From assembly GCF_001436645.1 (NCBI RefSeq), contig NZ_AYZI01000004.1, forward strand, positions 1 through 36,563: a stretch of 36,563 bases of DNA, given 5' to 3'. How positions within the stretch are numbered: the stretch's first letter is position 1; each line of letters begins with the position of its first letter. The notes beneath the pieces were generated by a model, which saw only the letters and a list, made by a program, of their open reading frames with translations, ran no database searches and was not told the DNA's origin. Shown here one piece after another: positions 32,090-36,563 of the stretch. Source of the stretch: Fructilactobacillus florum DSM 22689 = JCM 16035 (GTDB lineage: Bacteria > Bacillota > Bacilli > Lactobacillales > Lactobacillaceae). The translations under genes and the position numbers were made by a program.

Positions 32090-33496
32090 ATGAAAAGCAA
32101 GGTTGCCATTTTACACACTAATGATTTGCACTCTCATTTAGAAAACTTCCCAGCAATCAAAAGATTTTTTCAAACGCAAACAGCGGCACTCAGCCAACAA
32201 GGTTATCGAGTGTTGCGATTTGACGATGGCGATGCGATGGATCGCTTTGATCCCCTGACTGAAGCGACCAATGGTCAAGGAATTGTACAGTGGTTAAATG
32301 AAATGCATTATGATGCGGTTACCATTGGTAATAACGAAGCATTAACTAATTCTCACAAGCAGCTTGACCATCTTTATGATCATGCTAATTTTCCTGTCAT
32401 TTTAGATAATGTTTTGGATAGCAAAACCGGTCAATTGCCCCATTGGGCGACTACTCATCGTGATTTTGTTTTAGACAATGGAACCAGGTTGCGCTTGCTG
32501 GGCTTAACATTTCCGTATCCAACGTTTCAGGCTATGGGTTGGACCGCAGAATCGGTCTTTGGAACGTTAGATCGGTGTCTACAAGAATGGGCGGGTCAGT
32601 ACGATCAGCTAATCCTACTCTCTCATTTGGGAATTAACTATGATCGAGAGCTAGCTAAACGCTATCCTGAATTAAAAGTAATTATTGGCGGGCATACGCA
32701 TCATTTGTTGGCTCATGGTGAAGTAGTGCAGCAGACCTTGCTGACGGCCGCAGAGAAGTGGGGACACTATGTTGGTCAAATTACTTTTGAAGTCGATCAA
32801 GCTGGTTTATATCAGCAACAAGCACAAGTTTTTCGTAGCACCGATCTGCCCCGAGAAGCAGGAGATCAAGCTGAAGTAGCTGCTGCAGAGGCCACCGGGC
32901 ATCGCCTGCTTGCTGCGCAAAAAATTGCGAGGGTTCCGCAACGCTATCAGACGTCTTTAACTGATGATAATCCACTGGTTCAATTGGGATTGCAAGCCAT
33001 GATGGCTAGTACAAATGCGCAGGCAGCTGTACTAAATACGGGACTCTTCTTGCATGATTTGCCAGCGGGGATTGTCAATATGGACCAGCTCCAACAAATC
33101 TTGCCGCATAATATTCACGTCATGAAAACCGAACTGTGGGGGTATGATTTATGGCGTTTATTTCAAGAAATGGAAAAGAATAAAAATTTCCTAATCCGCT
33201 TTCCTCAAAAGGGAATGGGGTTTCGGGGGAAGTATTTCGGAAGATTGGTCTATGCGGGGATTAGTTATGACACAGAAAAGCAGCAATTGTATTGGCACCA
33301 TGAGTTAGTTGTACCTGAGAAGCGGTACACAATTGCGCTTTTAGACCACTATGAATTTATTCCCTTTTTCCCGACAATTGGAATTGTTGGGAAGAACCAA
33401 ATTGATTTTAACGGAAATATCCGCACCGTTTTGGCAAAATATTTATCTCAGGAATTTCCTTTAGGAGGAGGCTCACATGGAACACAGTCAGATTGA
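32090..33496 (+). CDS. Metallophosphatase / 5'-nucleotidase family protein (YunD-like)
   Basis: 468 residues. Calcineurin-like metal motifs are clear: LHTNDLHSHL near the start, FDDGDAMDR, IGNNEA, LLSHLGINYD and IIGGHTHHL. A C-terminal 5'-nucleotidase domain follows (about 300-468). No signal peptide, so it acts inside the cell, as expected for the YunD group. ATG 32090 stands behind AAAGGTG; two ATG codons upstream (32072, 32075) are in frame but lack such a site. Overlaps the yutD start. Confidence 0.88.
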   Translation: MKSKVAILHTNDLHSHLENFPAIKRFFQTQTAALSQQGYRVLRFDDGDAMDRFDPLTEATNGQGIVQWLNEMHYDAVTIGNNEALTNSHKQLDHLYDHANFPVILDNVLDSKTGQLPHWATTHRDFVLDNGTRLRLLGLTFPYPTFQAMGWTAESVFGTLDRCLQEWAGQYDQLILLSHLGINYDRELAKRYPELKVIIGGHTHHLLAHGEVVQQTLLTAAEKWGHYVGQITFEVDQAGLYQQQAQVFRSTDLPREAGDQAEVAAAEATGHRLLAAQKIARVPQRYQTSLTDDNPLVQLGLQAMMASTNAQAAVLNTGLFLHDLPAGIVNMDQLQQILPHNIHVMKTELWGYDLWRLFQEMEKNKNFLIRFPQKGMGFRGKYFGRLVYAGISYDTEKQQLYWHHELVVPEKRYTIALLDHYEFIPFFPTIGIVGKNQIDFNGNIRTVLAKYLSQEFPLGGGSHGTQSD

Positions 33497-33989
33497 GATT
33501 TTGATTGAACAACGACGGGAAAAACGAATTCCATACGCTGAAATTAAACAAATTGATGCAACAACCCTAACTGTAAATGGACATCGGTATGAACTAGTTG
33601 CCAATGTCAGAAATGCTTTTGACTTGGGTGCTTTTACCAATAGTTTCAACCCGATTTTGACTCGGTATGATTACATCATTGGGGACTGGGGCTATGGGCA
33701 ACTACGCTTGAAAGGTTTTTTTAACGACCGGCGGACTAATGATTCTTTTGAAAGGAAGAGCGCAATTAATGACTACCTTTTAGAAGAAGTGAACTTAGGT
33801 GACAATTATTTTGTGTTGCATAATGTCGATGCAGCACAAAAAATCGAGACGAGTGTAAACCCAACGACGATTAAGCGGAGTCGGAAACACCATAACAGTG
33901 CTAATCGGCATATAAAGCAACGTCATGACAAAACCAAGGCTCAGTTAACTAAGCGACAATTTACCATTCGCCAAAAGAAAGAGGATTAA
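33477..33989 (+). CDS. yutD: YutD family protein
   Basis: 170 residues with a strong TAGGAGGAGG site inside the previous gene. The core (FDLGAFTNSFNPILTRYDYIIGDWGYGQLRLKGF then FFNDRR) is the conserved DUF1027/YutD region. The C-terminal 45 residues are basic, His/Lys/Arg-rich, and likely disordered. Function is not established; the yutD/yunD/yutF neighbourhood is common in Firmicutes. Confidence 0.88.
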   Translation: MEHSQIEILIEQRREKRIPYAEIKQIDATTLTVNGHRYELVANVRNAFDLGAFTNSFNPILTRYDYIIGDWGYGQLRLKGFFNDRRTNDSFERKSAINDYLLEEVNLGDNYFVLHNVDAAQKIETSVNPTTIKRSRKHHNSANRHIKQRHDKTKAQLTKRQFTIRQKKED

Positions 33990-33991
33990 GC

Positions 33992-34774
33992 GTGATGAAA
34001 CATTACCACGGATACATGATTGATCTTGACGGAACAATTTATCAGGGGACGCGACGGATTCCAGCTGCTAAACGGTTTGTTGAGCGGCTACAAGCAGCGC
34101 AGCAACCCTTTTTATTTCTAACTAACAATACAACCCGCCAGCCAGCTGCGGTCGTGGCTAATTTGGCACAAAACCATGATATTCATGTGACTACGGCAAA
34201 CATTTATACCGCTGCGCAAGCAACGGTTAGTTATCTTCAGGCTGATGCCGATCAGCATCAACGGGCTAGGACGGCATATGTGATTGGAGAACCAGCTTTA
34301 AAGAGTCTGCTAGTGCAAGGAGGCTTTGACATTTATGCCGAGAAGCCAACGTACGTGGTGGTAGCGCTTGATTATGACTTTAGCTATCAAAAAGCTACCC
34401 GAGCCGTGCTAGCAATTCAAGCGGGAGCCCACTTTGTGGGTACCAATGCAGATACGTTAATTCCCAGTGAGCAAGGATTGTTACCAAGTGCTGGTTCATT
34501 AATCGATTTAATCCGGTATGCGACCCAGGTACAACCGGTCATTGTGGGTAAACCCAATGGTTTGATTGTAAGAAATGCACTTGCAAAGTTAGGGATTAGC
34601 GCCAAAGAGGCCTTGATGGTTGGTGATAATTATGAAACTGACATTCGGGCAGGGATGGCCGCTGGAGTTGATACATTACTAGTGTATTCGGGAGTGTCTA
34701 AACCGGCTGATATCAAACAGAAGGAGCAGCAACCGACCCATGAGATTAAAAGCTTCGATGACTGGACAATTTAG
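33992..34774 (+). CDS. NagD-like HAD phosphatase (YutF-like)
   Basis: 260 residues. HAD motifs: MIDLDGTIYQG (D near residue 12), LTNNTTRQ, K in VGKPNG, and MVGDNYETDIRAG. The cap between motifs I and III is of the NagD/TIGR01457 type; such enzymes hydrolyse nucleotide or sugar phosphates. Starts GTG 33992 or ATG 33995, two bases after yutD, behind AGAGGA. It overlaps the next gene by 35 bases. Confidence 0.9.
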   Translation: MMKHYHGYMIDLDGTIYQGTRRIPAAKRFVERLQAAQQPFLFLTNNTTRQPAAVVANLAQNHDIHVTTANIYTAAQATVSYLQADADQHQRARTAYVIGEPALKSLLVQGGFDIYAEKPTYVVVALDYDFSYQKATRAVLAIQAGAHFVGTNADTLIPSEQGLLPSAGSLIDLIRYATQVQPVIVGKPNGLIVRNALAKLGISAKEALMVGDNYETDIRAGMAAGVDTLLVYSGVSKPADIKQKEQQPTHEIKSFDDWTI

Positions 34775-35396
34775 TTACTCCAGCATGGTAAAATTGCTAT
34801 TTTATGTAAGCTTCACCATTACGATGGCGACGTTTGTGGTAGTCAATGCCAGTTGGTTGTATTGGCTTAATCTCAGTTGGGCGCATTTAGCGACCCGGTT
34901 TGAAACTTCCAATACAGTGTTAATGAATAATTTTTATCAAATGATTAAATATTTGCAATTACCATGGGAAACGACTTTACATTTGGATGGTTATCGGCTT
35001 TCGGAAAGGGCTGTCCAGCATTTTGCTGATGTAAGACGGTTAATCTTGATTAATAATACGCTTCTGATGCTGCTCTGGATTGTGGGATTAAGGGGCTATT
35101 TCAAACAGGTTTATCACCAGCTGTGGCAGATGACGAGGGGACTAAGAAATTTTTTGGTAGGATTAGGAATGTTGTTATTAGTAGTAATGCTTGATTTTAA
35201 CGATGTTTTTATTATTTTTCATGAACTGCTCTTTCAAAATCGTGACTGGATTTTTGATCCCCGACAGGATCCGGTGATTAATGTGCTCCCTGATCAATAC
35301 TTTTTTAGTTGTTTTCTAGTCTGGTTAGGTATAGTCATTTTAGGACTAGTTACCGGATGGTATCTTGGCGAACGCCAATTAAAAAAATTTAAATGA
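34740..35396 (+). CDS. TIGR01906-type integral membrane protein
   Basis: 218 residues with four membrane segments (about 17-42, 100-118, 135-150, 190-208). The segment FNDVFIIFHELLFQNRDWIFDPRQDPVINVLPDQYF is the family hallmark (HELxF and WxFDPxxDP), which places it in the TIGR01906 group found next to yutD/yutF. Role unknown. The ATG at 34740 overlaps the phosphatase gene; ATG 34758 or 34785 are alternatives, none with a strong ribosome site. Confidence 0.82.
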   Translation: MRLKASMTGQFSYSSMVKLLFYVSFTITMATFVVVNASWLYWLNLSWAHLATRFETSNTVLMNNFYQMIKYLQLPWETTLHLDGYRLSERAVQHFADVRRLILINNTLLMLLWIVGLRGYFKQVYHQLWQMTRGLRNFLVGLGMLLLVVMLDFNDVFIIFHELLFQNRDWIFDPRQDPVINVLPDQYFFSCFLVWLGIVILGLVTGWYLGERQLKKFK

Positions 35397-35408
35397 GGTT
35401 GAAGTATT

Positions 35409-35436
35409 CCATAAAAGTTATTTTTATGGTTTTTTT
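35409..35436 (+). terminator. Terminator after the yut cluster
   Basis: CCATAAAA (35409-35416), loop GTTAT, TTTTATGG (35422-35429), then seven T. Ends the rightward unit beginning with the metallophosphatase. No gene lies between here and 35591. Confidence 0.75.
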
Positions 35437-35520
35437 GACTAAATTTTTTGATAACTACAAAAGAAATATGGGATCATTTCTGTTGGTTATTAGCATGGTA
35501 GCGATAATCACGTTTCAACG

Positions 35521-35558
35521 AAAAAGGACTTACCCCAATAGTAAACGGGAGTAAGTCC
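35521..35558 (-). terminator. Terminator of the leftward DedA gene
   Basis: Read leftward, GGACTTAC (35558-35551) pairs with GTAAGTCC (35533-35526), extended by CCC/GGG, and is followed by five T. It faces the rightward terminator, separating the convergent genes. Confidence 0.78.
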
Positions 35559-35591
35559 TGAAGAACCGTAATTAAAATGTTTGCCAATCCC

Positions 35592-36245
35592 TTAGTCAAT
35601 CGATTTTTTGTTAGCTGTTCGTCCCTTAAGAATACCGATGATGGCTGGAATTAAGGAAATGACAATGATCGAAAGAACCACCACGGAAAAATGCTCTTGT
35701 ACAAACGGAATGTTTCCAAAGAAATATCCGCCTCCGCAACAGAGCCCCACCCAAGCAATACAAGCAGTAAGATTATATTTAAAGAATTTACTGTAGCTAT
35801 AATCGCTGCTGGCAGCGACGAAGGGGGCAAAAGTTCTCACGATGGGCATAAAACGTGCTAGAAAGGTTGCAATTGCTCCGTACTTATCGAAAAAGTGACG
35901 AGCATGTTCAAAATCTTTTTCCTTAACAAAGCGACTTAAAAATTGATTTTCGGTAATGGCCATGCCCATTTTACGACCAAGGAAGAAATTCAAAGAGTCA
36001 CCACCGAGTGAAGCGATAAAGAAGAGCACTAGGAAAATCCAGATGTTCAGGTTATAACTTGCACTGGCAGAGAGCGCAGCCGCTGCAAACAAGAGGGAAT
36101 CACCGGGAAGAAAGGGGAGGATCACCGCTCCCGTTTCAACAAAGATGATTAAAAATAGAATTAGGTAGGTCCAGTTTCCAAAAGTATTAACGATATTGAC
36201 CAAATGCTGATCAATATGTAAAACAAAATCAATCAAGGTATTCAT
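35592..36245 (-). CDS. DedA-family membrane protein
   Basis: 217 residues. Family signs: FVETGAVILPFLPGDSLLFAAAAL, GDSLNFFLGRKMG, then FFDKYGAIATFLARFMPIVRTFAPFVAASS with the conserved R-x-P-x-x-R segment. DedA proteins are membrane transporters or scramblases, several of them linked to lipid-carrier recycling and to cationic peptide resistance. ATG behind GGAG with 6 bases. A basic C-terminal tail faces the cytoplasm. Confidence 0.92.
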   Translation of the reverse strand: MNTLIDFVLHIDQHLVNIVNTFGNWTYLILFLIIFVETGAVILPFLPGDSLLFAAAALSASASYNLNIWIFLVLFFIASLGGDSLNFFLGRKMGMAITENQFLSRFVKEKDFEHARHFFDKYGAIATFLARFMPIVRTFAPFVAASSDYSYSKFFKYNLTACIAWVGLCCGGGYFFGNIPFVQEHFSVVVLSIIVISLIPAIIGILKGRTANKKSID

Positions 36246-36339
36246 ATTATTCTCCGTTTTTAAAATAGTTACTTCTTAATTCTAGCAAATTAAGGTGGTT
36301 GATGGTGAAAATTTTCTATTTTTTAAGATAAAAAAAAGA

Positions 36340-36369
36340 TTGACGCCACCTAATGCTTTTTGTTAATAT
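36340..36369 (+). promoter_or_regulatory. Upstream promoter (P1) of the tRNA genes
   Basis: TTGACG (36340-36345), 18 bases, TAATAT (36364-36369). An A-run precedes it (about 36331-36337), possibly an UP-type element. Confidence 0.55.
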
Positions 36370-36417
36370 AAATAAGTCCGCAACAGGCATACAGCTAGTT
36401 GCTAGCCAATAAAGTTG

Positions 36418-36446
36418 TTGACAAAGCTTTTCTACCGTGTTATATT
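36418..36446 (+). promoter_or_regulatory. Downstream promoter (P2) of the tRNA genes
   Basis: TTGACA (36418-36423), 17 bases, TATATT (36441-36446). A tandem promoter pair like this is typical of stable-RNA operons. The tRNA begins about 27 bases after the predicted start. Confidence 0.75.
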
Positions 36447-36479
36447 TATGTAGTTGTCGTGATTGATAGCATTTATTAT

Positions 36480-36552
36480 TCCGACATAGCTCAGTTGGTA
36501 GAGCACCTGACTGTTAATCAGGTTGTCGACGGTTCGAGCCCGCCTGTCGGAG
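36480..36552 (+). tRNA. tRNA-Asn (GTT)
   Basis: 73 bases fold as a tRNA: acceptor TCCGACA with TGTCGGA, D-loop with AGCTCAGTTGGTAGAGC, anticodon stem CTGAC/ATCAG around GTT, T-arm with GGTTCGAGCC. The CCA end is not encoded. The last bases of the window (GGAGAG) resemble the start of a following tRNA gene, possibly tRNA-Ser, but are too few to call. Confidence 0.97.
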
Positions 36553-36563
36553 TATATGGAGAG

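Noticed and set aside
36553-36563. A second tRNA gene at the right edge
   Set aside because: Only about 6 bases (GGAGAG) of a possible acceptor stem are present, too few to support a call.

Overview
The window is Firmicutes DNA, most likely from the Lactobacillaceae (formerly Lactobacillus). The evidence is strong AGGAGG-type ribosome sites with TTG and GTG starts, the chromosomal order comG - methyltransferase - ackA, a yunD/yutD/yutF-like cluster, and moderately AT-rich DNA. It has two parts: the late half and right end of a prophage with a contractile (myovirus-type) tail at about 1-26,950, and a chromosomal flank at about 26,950-36,563. Integrase, repressor and replication genes lie outside the window to the left.

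Prophage. An ArpU-type regulator gene (162-608) ends in a striking control region: seven GGGAC motifs exactly 11 bp apart (590-660), an extended -10 box (668-676), a hairpin at the predicted 5' end of the RNA (683-714), and two identical intrinsic terminators (821-848, 904-930). The late operon follows: terS, terL, portal, a minor head (MuF) protein split over two genes whose second half carries a C-terminal HExxH metallopeptidase domain, a 46-residue companion ORF and a terminator (a candidate phage-borne toxin/immunity pair), scaffold, major capsid, connectors, sheath, tube, another mid-operon terminator, tail chaperones, tape measure with a lytic transglycosylase motif, baseplate hub/plug/spike/wedge/J proteins, tail fibre, then lysis genes (membrane proteins, LLH-type holin, GH25-LysM endolysin) and a 13-residue Gly/Lys/Cys peptide.

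Accessory segment (24,640-26,820). Between the lysin and the right attachment site lies an AT-rich cassette: a leftward 81-residue ORF, divergent promoters, a 12-bp palindrome inside the rightward promoter, a tiny alternating beta-type peptide ORF overlapping and followed by three RNA hairpins (one with a 16-bp stem), a 39-residue membrane peptide, a 133-residue charged protein, a 211-residue protein with an HNH-like H-H...N...H pattern, and a short HTH-like gene that appears broken. This is the least explained stretch of the window.

Integration site and chromosome. The prophage ends within comGC: the comGC 3' end (26,950-27,033) runs into comGD, comGE, comGF and comGG, so the phage interrupts the competence pseudopilus operon. 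Then come a YtxK-like methyltransferase, acetate kinase (ackA), an APC-family amino-acid permease, a metallophosphatase/5'-nucleotidase-like protein, YutD, a NagD-like HAD phosphatase, a TIGR01906-type membrane protein, a leftward DedA-family gene, and a tRNA-Asn gene behind two strong tandem promoters.
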